Shown: piece by piece, positions 33,102-41,345 of the stretch
Position numbering within the stretch: the stretch's first letter is position 1
How the letters are laid out: the number at the start of each line of letters is the position of its first letter
From: Bacteroidetes bacterium UBA1935
GTDB lineage: Bacteria; Bacteroidota; Bacteroidia; Chitinophagales; Chitinophagaceae
DNA length: 64,000 nucleotides
Direction: 5' to 3'
Assembly: GCA_002337045.1 (NCBI GenBank)
Contig: DDFF01000008.1
Coordinates: forward strand, 592,699-656,698
Program-made: the position numbers and the translations under genes
Notes under the pieces: model-generated
What the model saw: the letters and a program-made list of their open reading frames with translations, nothing else
Database searches by the model: none
What the model was told of the DNA's origin: nothing

Positions 33102-35144
33102 CTACATAAATATTGATACAATGATGTCTATCAGTTTGATGCCGATAAATGGTACAATAATGCCGCCAAGCCCGTAGACGAAAAGATTTCTGCGAAGCAG
33201 TGCGCTTGCACCAATTGGCTTGTAGGCTATACCCCGTAATGCGAGCGGGATGAGTAACGGGATTACGATAGCATTAAATATTACTGCAGATAGTATAGCG
33301 CTTTGAGGACTGTGCAGGTTCATAATATTCAAACCACGTAATGCTGGTATTGAAACTATAAACAGTGCTGGTACAATAGCAAAGTATTTAGCGACATCAT
33401 TAGCAATAGAGAATGTGGTTAATGTGCCTCGTGTCATTAGCAGTTGTTTGCCTATTTCAACAATCTCAATCAATTTGGTTGGGTCATTATCAAGGTCTAC
33501 CATGTTGCCGGCTTCTTTTGCCGCAGCGGTGCCGCTATTCATTGCCACACCTACATCTGCCTGTGCTAGGGCAGGGGCGTCGTTTGTACCATCGCCCATC
33601 ATGGCAACCAACTTTCCGTTCTGTTGCTCTTTACGGATATAAGCCATTTTATCTTCCGGTTTGGCTTCTGCTATAAAATCATCAACACCGGCTTTTTCAG
33701 CTATGTATTTTGCAGTTAATGGATTGTCGCCTGTTACCATTACAGTTTTCACACCCATTTTGCGCAGGCGTTCAAAGCGTTCACTGATACCGGTTTTTAT
33801 GATGTCCTGCAATTCAACCACGCCTACTACTTTGTTATTTTCTGCTACTACAAGTGGTGTGCCGCCGTTAGAGCTTATTTCATCTACCTCAGTTTTTATT
33901 TCTGTTGGAAAATCGTTGCCTGCTTTCGCGACTATATTGCGAATAGCATCGTATGCGCCTTTCCTTATCTGAATGCCATCGTAGTCGATACCACTGCTGC
34001 GTGTTTCAGCGGTAAACTTTATAAATCTTGGGTTGCTTATCTGATAACTCGACGGGTTTACACCTGCCAGTTCTATTATAGACTTACCTTCCGGCGTTTC
34101 ATCTGCCAGAGAAGATAGTACCACACACCTTATCAGGTGTTTTTCATCTACACCATTTGCATGATAGAAATGCGTTGCTTTACGATTGCCGATTGTGATA
34201 GTGCCTGTCTTGTCTAACAGCAAAGTGTCAAGGTCGCCAGCTGTTTCAACAGCTTTGCCCGATTTTGCAATTACATTAGCACGCAAAGCTCTATCCATAC
34301 CCGATATGCCTATAGCTGATAAAAGCCCACCGATAGTTGTAGGTATCAGGCACACGAAGAGCGATATATATGCTGCTACCGGGATGGGTGTTTTTGCATA
34401 TGCAGCAAATGGTTGTAGTGTTACACAAACAATGACAAATACCAGTGTAAAACCTGCAAGTAATATTGTAAGGGCTATTTCATTGGGTGTTTTTTGTCTG
34501 GATGCCCCCTCTACCAATGCTATCATTTTATCCAGAAAGCTTTCTCCGGCTTCAGTTGTTACCCTTACTTTTATATGGCCTGACAGTACTTTTGTACCCC
34601 CGGTCACAGAAGATTTGTCGCCACCTGCTTCGCGTATAACGGGAGCAGATTCGCCGGTTATAGCAGATTCATCAATTGTTGCAATGCCTTCTACTATTTC
34701 GCCATCAATAGGTATAATATCTCCAGCATCACAAATAAAATAATCTCCTTTCCTCAATGCAGATGAGGGAACTATATGAACTTCGTTCATAAATATCTCA
34801 CCCATTAACTCTACTTTCTTTGCAGGTGTTTCTTCCCGTGTTTTGCGTAGTGATGCTGCTTGTGCTTTACCTCTAGCCTCTGCAAGTGCCTCAGCAAAAT
34901 TTGCAAAGAGCAATGTTATGAATAGTACAAGAAACACAATGAAGTTGTAGGCAAATGAGCCTTGCGATTGTTCGCCGGCAAGTACCCAGATACATACTGC
35001 AAGCATTATAATTGTGCCAATCTCTACAGTAAACATTACAGGGTTTCTGAACTGAATCTTAGGATTGAGTTTTATGAATGATTGCCCTATAGCCTCCTTC
35101 ACAAGTGGCCACTCAAACAGGCTTTTTTTATTCTGATTAGTCAT
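33102..35144 (-). CDS. kdpB: K+-transporting ATPase subunit KdpB
   Basis: 680 residues, the normal length. Motifs of a P-type ATPase: TGESAPV in the actuator loop, DKTGTITIGNRKA (phosphorylated Asp near 311), GDNPLTAKYIAEKAGVDDF and MMGDGTNDAPALAQADVGVA. Seven membrane helices. It powers K+ uptake together with KdpA. Gene order here is kdpA, B, C, then porin and the sensor genes. 22 nt separate kdpA and kdpB. Confidence 0.96.
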   Translation of the reverse strand: MTNQNKKSLFEWPLVKEAIGQSFIKLNPKIQFRNPVMFTVEIGTIIMLAVCIWVLAGEQSQGSFAYNFIVFLVLFITLLFANFAEALAEARGKAQAASLRKTREETPAKKVELMGEIFMNEVHIVPSSALRKGDYFICDAGDIIPIDGEIVEGIATIDESAITGESAPVIREAGGDKSSVTGGTKVLSGHIKVRVTTEAGESFLDKMIALVEGASRQKTPNEIALTILLAGFTLVFVIVCVTLQPFAAYAKTPIPVAAYISLFVCLIPTTIGGLLSAIGISGMDRALRANVIAKSGKAVETAGDLDTLLLDKTGTITIGNRKATHFYHANGVDEKHLIRCVVLSSLADETPEGKSIIELAGVNPSSYQISNPRFIKFTAETRSSGIDYDGIQIRKGAYDAIRNIVAKAGNDFPTEIKTEVDEISSNGGTPLVVAENNKVVGVVELQDIIKTGISERFERLRKMGVKTVMVTGDNPLTAKYIAEKAGVDDFIAEAKPEDKMAYIRKEQQNGKLVAMMGDGTNDAPALAQADVGVAMNSGTAAAKEAGNMVDLDNDPTKLIEIVEIGKQLLMTRGTLTTFSIANDVAKYFAIVPALFIVSIPALRGLNIMNLHSPQSAILSAVIFNAIVIPLLIPLALRGIAYKPIGASALLRRNLFVYGLGGIIVPFIGIKLIDIIVSIFM

Positions 35145-35165
35145 TTCAATCTTTTTTAAGTTTTC

Positions 35166-36911
35166 CTATTTCATGCTTAACCATTCAGCAATAGGGCCTA
35201 ATGCCATTGCAGGGAAGAATGCCAATGCGGCTATTATTACTTTCACCGCCAGTATTAGTAATCCGAATGTTGCAGTGTCTGGTTTTAAAGTGCCTGCACT
35301 TTCAGGAATATGCTTTTTAGACGCAAGCAAACCGGCAATTGCTACAGGGCCTATAATTGGGAGAAAGCGTGATAGTATCAGTACAATGCCTGTAGTAATG
35401 TTCCAGAATGGATTATTATCACCAAGCCCTTCAAATCCACTGCCATTATTGGCAGATGATGATGTGTATTCATACAGCATTTCGCTGAACCCATGATAAC
35501 CCGAATTGTTCAGCCACATACTCGCTCTCATTGGCCTGCCACCAGCGCCCATCCACCACCATCCCATTACAGTATTGTGCGCTGCAAGATGGCTTGCTAT
35601 AGCTGTGCCAACCAGTATCAGGAATGGATGAAGAAGTGCTACTATCATGGCTATTTTCATTTCTTTGGCTTCTACTTTCTTGCCTAGAAATTCAGGTGTA
35701 CGCCCCACCATCAATCCACCTATAAATACTGCCAGTATCAGGTATATGTAGAAGTTCAGGAAGCCAACACCAACCCCTCCATAGAATGAGTTAATCATCA
35801 TGCCAAGCATCATATTCATGCTCGATAATGGCATTGCACTGTCATGCATGCTATTGACAGAGCCAGTAGATATAACAGTAGTAGCAATACTCCAGTAGGC
35901 TGATGCCATGGCACCGAATCTTGTTTCTTTGCCTTCCATACTGCCATGGCTTTGTGTTATGCCCATTTTGGCAATCAAGGGGTTTCCTGCTATTTCTGCA
36001 TTAATTGTTGGTATTACCAATGCGAGGAAGCCAACTGTCATTACACCCCATATCATCCAAGCTAGCTTTTTGCGGCGCAGATAGTATCCCATAGCAAATA
36101 CCATAGCGAAAGGGATAAGCACTTGTGCTATCATCTGTACCATATTAGTCAGATAGCTGGGATTCTCTAATGGGTGTGCTGAATTGGCACCATAGAAGCC
36201 ACCACCATTTGTGCCAAGATGTTTAATTGCGACAAAACCTGCTACAGGACCTCTGCTCACGTGCTGTTTATCACCTTGTATAGTAGTGATAGTGTCCATG
36301 CCTTTGTATGTCATCGGGCTGCCTTCAAAAATCTGTATCGTAGCCATCAATAAACAAAGCGGTAGTAGAATTCTGGTACAGCTTTTCAGGAAGTAGTTAT
36401 AGAAATTACCTAGCTTATCTGTTGTTCTTTCTTTAAGTGCATTAAATACTACTGCAGCCGCTGCCATACCTGAACCGGCGCTTACAAACTGCAGGAACAT
36501 GAGCGCATATATCTGTGTAAAGTAGGATGCACCAGTCTCTCCGCTATAGTGTTGCAGGTTACAATTCACTAAGAACGAAATGGCTGTATTAAATGCTAGG
36601 TCGGGTGATTGAGATGCTATATTGTCAGGGTTCAATGGCAACCAACCTTGATTGGTAAGGCAGAACATTGCCCACAGAAACCAGATTAGGTTTATAGTTA
36701 GTAATGTTTTTAGATGCTGTTTCCATGTCATTTCTTTGGTCGCATCTATACGGGAGATTTTAAAAAATAGTTTTTCGATGGGGTTAAATACCTTGTCTCC
36801 AAGTAGCTTTTCTCCTGCATATACTTTGGCTATGTATTTGCCCAATGGTACCGCCAATAGCAGCGTGCCAACAAACATTACAACTACGCTGAGTAATTCT
36901 GTATTCATCAT
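35166..36911 (-). CDS. kdpA: K+-transporting ATPase subunit KdpA
   Basis: 581 residues with ten predicted membrane helices. Selectivity-filter loops of the KtrB/TrkH-like channel are recognised: LGTNGGGFYGANSAHPLENP, STGSVNSMHDSAMPLS and ANNGSGFEGLGDNNPF. It binds and conducts K+ in the KdpFABC complex. The gene starts 2 nt after the end of kdpF. Expected to be induced at low K+. Confidence 0.96.
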   Translation of the reverse strand: MMNTELLSVVVMFVGTLLLAVPLGKYIAKVYAGEKLLGDKVFNPIEKLFFKISRIDATKEMTWKQHLKTLLTINLIWFLWAMFCLTNQGWLPLNPDNIASQSPDLAFNTAISFLVNCNLQHYSGETGASYFTQIYALMFLQFVSAGSGMAAAAVVFNALKERTTDKLGNFYNYFLKSCTRILLPLCLLMATIQIFEGSPMTYKGMDTITTIQGDKQHVSRGPVAGFVAIKHLGTNGGGFYGANSAHPLENPSYLTNMVQMIAQVLIPFAMVFAMGYYLRRKKLAWMIWGVMTVGFLALVIPTINAEIAGNPLIAKMGITQSHGSMEGKETRFGAMASAYWSIATTVISTGSVNSMHDSAMPLSSMNMMLGMMINSFYGGVGVGFLNFYIYLILAVFIGGLMVGRTPEFLGKKVEAKEMKIAMIVALLHPFLILVGTAIASHLAAHNTVMGWWWMGAGGRPMRASMWLNNSGYHGFSEMLYEYTSSSANNGSGFEGLGDNNPFWNITTGIVLILSRFLPIIGPVAIAGLLASKKHIPESAGTLKPDTATFGLLILAVKVIIAALAFFPAMALGPIAEWLSMK

Positions 36912-36913
36912 GC

Positions 36914-36991
36914 TTAAAATTTTTCCGGCTTAACCAATACGTAGCCCATGTATATAAAAACACCTATTGCCACAATTAATAATCCTGTCAT
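36914..36991 (-). CDS. kdpF: K+-transporting ATPase subunit KdpF
   Basis: 25 residues, MTGLLIVAIGVFIYMGYVLV then KPEKF, from ATG 36991 to TAA 36916-36914. A single helix ending in the KPE(K/R)F tail is typical of KdpF, the small subunit that stabilises the complex. It lies 2 nt before kdpA and 1 nt after the next small ORF. Confidence 0.9.
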   Translation of the reverse strand: MTGLLIVAIGVFIYMGYVLVKPEKF

Positions 36992-36992
36992 C

Positions 36993-37076
36993 TTAAATTT
37001 TTTCAAACCAGTCTACAGACTTATAGAGCAAACCAAAGCACAGTAGCCCGACTATTATCAATATAGTAGTTGTCAT
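36993..37076 (-). CDS. 27-residue membrane peptide preceding kdpF
   Basis: ORF from ATG 37076 to TAA 36995-36993, encoding MTTTILIIVGLLCFGLLYKS then VDWFEKI. One hydrophobic helix followed by a charged aromatic tail, much like KdpF in shape but different in its end. It lies 1 nt from kdpF, so translational coupling is likely. It may be an additional small Kdp subunit. A longer upstream extension of the frame to 37310 looks unlike protein. Confidence 0.65.
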   Translation of the reverse strand: MTTTILIIVGLLCFGLLYKSVDWFEKI

Positions 37077-37223
37077 TTTTTCTATTAATTCATGCTTCTG
37101 TATATAATACCAACTATTGCTATGGTAGTGTATAGTGCCAATAGAATATGGAATGGTTTGATTTTGTAGCCTTGTCGGCTGGTAGCTGCTTTGTTCATCA
37201 GTTTCTAGTTTGCTGATGTTACT

Positions 37224-37237
37224 GCTAAAGGTGTGCC
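37224..37237 (-). promoter_or_regulatory. Candidate sigma-54 promoter for the kdp operon
   Basis: On the minus strand AGGCACACCTTTAGCA has the sigma-54 layout: GG (37237-37236) and GC (37225-37224) separated by exactly 10 nt, with GGCAC intact. The -12 part (TAGCA) has one change from TTGCA. Start of transcription would be near 37212, about 135 nt before the first small ORF. A sigma-54-dependent activator gene lies next door, which supports the call. Confidence 0.5.
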
Positions 37238-37333
37238 TGTGTAGCATTATTCCGGGAAAAGATAGCCAATCACCAATACAGTAAAGGGTTTGGTTATTTT
37301 TCCTTGACAAGTATATAATATGCTAAAAACAAA

Positions 37334-37358
37334 AAACCTTCTCAAAATGAGAAGGTTT
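37334..37358 (-). terminator. Terminator of the NtrC-type regulator gene
   Basis: AAACCTTCTC (37334-37343) and GAGAAGGTTT (37349-37358) form a 10-bp stem with a 5-nt loop. On the minus strand it is followed by a T-rich stretch. It lies 18 nt after the stop codon at 37376 and before the kdp promoter region. Confidence 0.85.
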
Positions 37359-37375
37359 GTATCAAAATGAGAGGA

Positions 37376-38704
37376 TTACTTTAATCTGTATTCTTCAATT
37401 TTTCTGTATAAAGTAGCTAGTCCGATACCCATCAGCCTGGCCGCTTCTGTTTTATTACCCTTTGTGTGGTTCAGTACTTTCTGGATATGAAGTTTTTCTA
37501 CACTGGCTAAATGAAAGGCCGATAAACCACTTACGTCTGCTTTTTTGTTTTGTATATCAATAGGTAAGCTATCAACTGTTAATGTGTTTGAGTCTTCAAG
37601 AATAACAGCTCTCTCAATTGTATTTTTCAGCTCTCTGATATTGCCTTTCCACTCATATTGCTGTAACATGTTCATTGCATCTGGAGCAATAGATGTAACA
37701 GGTTTATTTATTTTTTTGCTGTATGTATTGAGGTAATGTGCAGCAAGAAGTGGAATATCATCCTTCCGTTCTAGAAGTGGTGATAGTGTGATGTTAAACA
37801 CTGCAATGCGGTAATACAAATCGCTGCGGAAGCGGTGTGTTGCTATTTCATCTTCCAGCGTGCGATTCGTAGCTGCAATTATGCGAATGTCTGCTCTCTG
37901 CTCTTTTGTATCTCCAACACGCAGGTAGGTGCCATTTTCCAGAAGGCGCAGCAGCTTAGGCTGAAGGTCTATTGACATTTCTCCGATTTCATCAAGAAAG
38001 AGTGTTCCTCCATTAGCTTCTTCAATCAGTCCTTTCTTGTCTTTATTGGCGCCTGTAAAAGCACCTGCTTTATGTCCGAACAATTCACTTTCTAACAGTT
38101 CTTTGCTGAATGCACTACAGTTGATAGCCACAAATGGTTTAGCTGCACGTTTGCTAGTCGTGTGAATTGCATTTGCAAATACTTCTTTGCCGGTTCCTGT
38201 TTCGCCGGTTAGTAATACGGCCGTGTCGGTTGCAGCTACTTTTTCTGCCAATACAATAGCATCTTTTGTAGACTTACTATTGCCAATTATATAAGTAAAT
38301 CCTCCCGGTCTTTCTTTAGGTAAAGTGTCTTTTTTTCCTGCTATGATTGTACTTAACTGACTAAGAACAGGAATGATTTTCTCGTTATCATCACCTTTTA
38401 CCAAGTAATCAAAAGCACCGTTCTTAATGGCTTTTACACCATCAGGAATATTGCCATATGCGGTTAGTAATACTACTTCAATATGAGGGTAGGCGGTTTT
38501 TATATCCTTGACAAAATCAACACCGTTACCATCGGGCAATTTTACATCGCATAATACTATATCAGTATTCTTGCTTGCAAGTATATGCTGTGCACCACTG
38601 AGCGTGCCTGCTTCTGTTACATCATATCCTTCCAGGCTTACGATGCGTTTCAGCAGACCTCTTAGTTTTTCTTCATCGTCAATTATGAGTATGGCTGGCT
38701 TCAT
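37376..38704 (-). CDS. Sigma-54-dependent response regulator (NtrC type)
   Basis: 442 residues from ATG 38704 (in-frame ATGs at 38710 and 38725 are alternatives). Receiver domain with Asp53 (IVLCDVKLPDGN), AAA+ domain with GETGTGKE, GAFTGA (about 217; contact with sigma-54) and LFLDEIGEMS, and a Fis-type HTH at the end (NKTEAARLMGIGLATLYRKI). A Bacteroidota -7 box lies just upstream. In most bacteria KdpE (OmpR type) serves kdp; here a NtrC-type protein stands beside kdp and likely drives it from a sigma-54 promoter (inference). Confidence 0.92.
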   Translation of the reverse strand: MKPAILIIDDEEKLRGLLKRIVSLEGYDVTEAGTLSGAQHILASKNTDIVLCDVKLPDGNGVDFVKDIKTAYPHIEVVLLTAYGNIPDGVKAIKNGAFDYLVKGDDNEKIIPVLSQLSTIIAGKKDTLPKERPGGFTYIIGNSKSTKDAIVLAEKVAATDTAVLLTGETGTGKEVFANAIHTTSKRAAKPFVAINCSAFSKELLESELFGHKAGAFTGANKDKKGLIEEANGGTLFLDEIGEMSIDLQPKLLRLLENGTYLRVGDTKEQRADIRIIAATNRTLEDEIATHRFRSDLYYRIAVFNITLSPLLERKDDIPLLAAHYLNTYSKKINKPVTSIAPDAMNMLQQYEWKGNIRELKNTIERAVILEDSNTLTVDSLPIDIQNKKADVSGLSAFHLASVEKLHIQKVLNHTKGNKTEAARLMGIGLATLYRKIEEYRLK

Positions 38705-38712
38705 TGTCATAG

Positions 38713-38720
38713 CAAATGTA
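38713..38720 (-). promoter_or_regulatory. -7 promoter element of the NtrC-type regulator
   Basis: TACATTTG fits TANNTTTG, with a TTG 21 nt upstream as a possible -33 element. The predicted start of transcription would be at or within a few nt of ATG 38704, so the mRNA may be leaderless. Confidence 0.45.
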
Positions 38721-38822
38721 TTCAAGTTTGTGGCAATAAATCAAGAAGGGTGTATCAGGAAGGTTTTCTTTGAGGCTTTATAGCATGCAATCAGTCAGTT
38801 GCTTTTGAATTAAAATTTTAAA

Positions 38823-38854
38823 CCCCTGAAAGTCTTTTACCAGATTTTCAGGGG
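38823..38854 (-). terminator. Terminator of purE
   Basis: CCCCTGAAA (38823-38831) pairs with TTTCAGGGG (38846-38854), followed on the minus strand by TTTAAAATTTT. It lies about 40 nt past the purE stop codon. Confidence 0.8.
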
Positions 38855-38892
38855 CTTATATTAATCAGTTGTAAACAGATACAGCTTGGAAG

Positions 38893-39390
38893 TTATTTTC
38901 TCTTTTTCAACTCCTCATTTTGTTTCTGCACTTTCAGGTTATTTTCCTTCTTCGTGTTAGCCAGCATTTTCTTTAACCTTGCATCGCTGATTGCAAGCAT
39001 TTCTACAGCAAGCATACCCGCGTTATGTGCTCCGTTTACGGCAACGGTTGCTACAGGAATATCATTTGGCATTTGTGCTATCGATAACAGCGAGTCCCAC
39101 CCATCCAATGAGTTGGAAGATTTGATAGGCACACCAATAACAGGAACTGTTGTAAGTGCTGCAACCATACCTGGTAGGTGAGCAGCCCCACCTGCGCCTG
39201 CTATTATTACTTTGATGTTTTTCTTATCAGCCTCAGATGCATATTGGTACATCCATTCAGGGCTGCGATGGGCAGAGACTACCATAAATTCGTAGTCTAC
39301 TTTGTATTGCTGCAATATATTTACAGCTTTCTCCATAATGTCAGCATCTGATATGCTACCCATTATAACTGCTACTTTATTCTTGGCCAT
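38893..39390 (-). CDS. purE: 5-(carboxyamino)imidazole ribonucleotide mutase PurE
   Basis: 165 residues. Motifs: VAVIMGSISDADIMEKAV (phosphate/nucleotide loop), VVSAHRSPEWMYQYASEADK with the catalytic His, IAGAGGAAHLPGMVAALTTV and SLLSIAQMPNDIPVATVAV. It converts N5-CAIR to CAIR in purine synthesis. It overlaps the end of purK by 14 nt, so they are co-translated. Confidence 0.95.
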   Translation of the reverse strand: MAKNKVAVIMGSISDADIMEKAVNILQQYKVDYEFMVVSAHRSPEWMYQYASEADKKNIKVIIAGAGGAAHLPGMVAALTTVPVIGVPIKSSNSLDGWDSLLSIAQMPNDIPVATVAVNGAHNAGMLAVEMLAISDARLKKMLANTKKENNLKVQKQNEELKKRK

Positions 39391-40513
39391 ATGACTCTTT
39401 TAATATGTTGCGGATTGTTATTGCATTAGTCAGTGCTTTTTCTACAGTGTCTTCAGATATGGTAATGTGCCCCATCTTTCTTCCCGGCTTTCCTTCACCT
39501 TTGCCATACCAGTGAACATGCGCACCTGATATGCGCAGTATAGATTGCATGGCATCATTTATACTTTTTTTCTTATCGGCAGCAGGTTCAAAGAGATTAA
39601 TCATTACACTGCTGCTTTTCAATTTTGTGTCACCAAGCGGCATGCCTGTTATGATGCGTAATAATTGCTCGTACTGAGATGTAATGCATGTTTCTATGGT
39701 GTGGTGGCCACTGTTGTGCGGACGTGGTGCCAGTTCGTTTACCAATAGCTTGTCTTCTTTTGTCAGGAACATCTCTACTGCAAGAATACCCACCATATTC
39801 ATGGCTTCTATCGTTTTTACAGCCACGTCAAACGCTTCTGTTATCTTTTCTTCAGTCATGTTTGCCGGGCACAGCTGATAATCTAACACCTGTTGGTTAT
39901 TGAAAACCATCAGAACAGGGTCGTAACATATCACTTCACCTGCTTCGTTTCGGCATACGATTACAGATATTTCATGCTTTATATCTATCAGTTCTTCAAG
40001 AATGCATGGCTCGTCAAATGCATTTTCTATATCAGCAGGGGTATATAACATCATTACGCCCTTGCCATCATAGCCATTTTTACATTTCTTGAGGCACGCA
40101 GGCATCATTTCCAAGTGCTGTGCCAATTCTGCTTTATTATTTATCTGTATCAAGCGAGGCACTGCAATGCCTTTGTCTTCTAAATATTTCTTTTGTGTGT
40201 ATTTGTCCTGAATAATCTCGATAACATCGGCAGACGGATATACCTTGACACCCGCTTTTGCAAGTTCTCTTAATGCCTGTGTATTAACAGCTTCCATTTC
40301 TATGGTGATAATATCGAGCTTGCTGCCAAATGACATTACATCATCATAGTTCATAGGGTCGCCCACAACAAAAGAGCCTGAATATCTGGAGCACGGGGCA
40401 TTGGGGTCTTTATCCAATACTGCAATGTTCAGCCCATAATCTACAGCATGCCTCATAAGCATAGCTCCAAGCTGACCGCCCCCTAATACTCCGATTTTCA
40501 GTTTATCTACCAT
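39377..40513 (-). CDS. purK: 5-(carboxyamino)imidazole ribonucleotide synthase PurK
   Basis: 378 residues of ATP-grasp type. Motifs: GVLGGGQLGAMLMRHAVDYG, LKKCKNGYDGKGVMMLY (ATP loop), EELIDIKHEISVIVCRNEAG, and VNELAPRPHNSGHHTIETCI (Mg/ATP and phosphate site). It makes N5-CAIR from AIR, ATP and bicarbonate. Upstream are a -7 box (40528-40535) and a palindromic operator (40561-40575). A divergent paralogue lies at 51306-52445. Confidence 0.95.
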   Translation of the reverse strand: MVDKLKIGVLGGGQLGAMLMRHAVDYGLNIAVLDKDPNAPCSRYSGSFVVGDPMNYDDVMSFGSKLDIITIEMEAVNTQALRELAKAGVKVYPSADVIEIIQDKYTQKKYLEDKGIAVPRLIQINNKAELAQHLEMMPACLKKCKNGYDGKGVMMLYTPADIENAFDEPCILEELIDIKHEISVIVCRNEAGEVICYDPVLMVFNNQQVLDYQLCPANMTEEKITEAFDVAVKTIEAMNMVGILAVEMFLTKEDKLLVNELAPRPHNSGHHTIETCITSQYEQLLRIITGMPLGDTKLKSSSVMINLFEPAADKKKSINDAMQSILRISGAHVHWYGKGEGKPGRKMGHITISEDTVEKALTNAITIRNILKESYGQE

Positions 40514-40527
40514 ACCAATATTTTTCG

Positions 40528-40535
40528 CAAATATA
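40528..40535 (-). promoter_or_regulatory. -7 promoter element of purK-purE
   Basis: TATATTTG (minus strand) fits TANNTTTG and lies 14 nt upstream of the purK start codon. The palindromic operator begins 26 nt further upstream. Confidence 0.5.
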
Positions 40536-40560
40536 ATACTTATATACAGCTATCTGTTTT

Positions 40561-40575
40561 GATAGTGATACTATA
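40561..40575. promoter_or_regulatory. Palindromic operator, site 1 (purK/tetR)
   Basis: GATAGT-GAT-ACTATA. The same 15-bp motif GATAGT-N3-ACTAT(A/C/T) occurs at three more promoters (45744, 47390, 52486). It lies between the divergent purK and tetR genes, consistent with control of both. Confidence 0.65.
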
Positions 40576-40625
40576 CTTTATCGCAGTATTTATTTTGTTT
40601 ATATTGATAACTACTTTACAAATGC

Positions 40626-40633
40626 TAACTTTG
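40626..40633 (+). promoter_or_regulatory. -7 promoter element of the tetR gene
   Basis: TAACTTTG fits TANNTTTG and lies 22 nt before ATG 40656. Confidence 0.45.
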
Positions 40634-40655
40634 CTATCTCCCTTAATTCGGTAAT

Positions 40656-41345
40656 ATGGAACTACAGTTGCAGATAAAAATGAATCCTAATCTCTTTGTC
40701 AGAGACCCTGAAACTTCAGAACTGGGAAAGAATATCATTAAGCATGGTATATTGATGATTCATGAAATCGGCTTCGAAGATTTTACATTCAAAAAGCTTG
40801 CGCAGAAGATTGGTACAACTGAAGCTAGTATTTACCGCTATTTTGAGAATAAACACCGTTTACTCACGTATATCACTACTTGGTTCTGGACATGGATGGA
40901 ATACCAATTGATATTTCATACCAACAACCTGAAGGATAGCAAACAGAAAATTAGTACTATAATTAATTTGCTGACCTTTCAGGAGAAAGACCAGTTTTTC
41001 TTAGAACACATCAATAAAGATATACTGCACTATATTGTAATTGCAGAAGGTAATAAGTCTTACCTGACAAAACATGTGACAGAAGATAACAAGTCTATGC
41101 TGTTCAAGCCATATAAAGACTTATGCCATCGTATAGCAGAAATATTTCTTGAGTATAAACCTGGTTTTCAGTTCCCGCATTCATTGGCAAGTACACTGAT
41201 AGAAACAGCACATCATCAGATGTATTTTAAAGACAATCTACCACGCCTTACAGATTTTGGCCTTGCCAAAGATGTAGTGCTGCTGACAAAGTATCTGAAC
41301 CACATAGTATACAGCGCGCTAGACACTGTTGTTAAGAAGAAATAA
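40656..41345 (+). CDS. TetR/AcrR family transcriptional regulator
   Basis: 229 residues (an in-frame ATG at 40680 could be the true start). TetR helix-turn-helix: HGILMIHEIGFEDFTFKKLA then QKIGTTEASIYRYFENKHRL, the usual recognition-helix pattern. The rest is a helical ligand domain of no clear family. It is convergent with the TolC gene (stop codons abut at 41345/41346) and divergent from purK. A shared palindrome at four nearby promoters makes it the best candidate for a local repressor (inference). Confidence 0.9.
   Translation: MELQLQIKMNPNLFVRDPETSELGKNIIKHGILMIHEIGFEDFTFKKLAQKIGTTEASIYRYFENKHRLLTYITTWFWTWMEYQLIFHTNNLKDSKQKISTIINLLTFQEKDQFFLEHINKDILHYIVIAEGNKSYLTKHVTEDNKSMLFKPYKDLCHRIAEIFLEYKPGFQFPHSLASTLIETAHHQMYFKDNLPRLTDFGLAKDVVLLTKYLNHIVYSALDTVVKKK

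Noticed and set aside
37077..37310. Extension of the small ORF before kdpF to 105 codons
   Set aside because: The N-terminal part has an unlikely composition and covers the candidate promoter; only the last 27 residues form a sensible helix.
37302..37320. TTGACA followed by TATAATAT on the plus strand
   Set aside because: Spacing is too short for a sigma-70 promoter, that consensus is not used by most Bacteroidota promoters, and no plus-strand gene follows.
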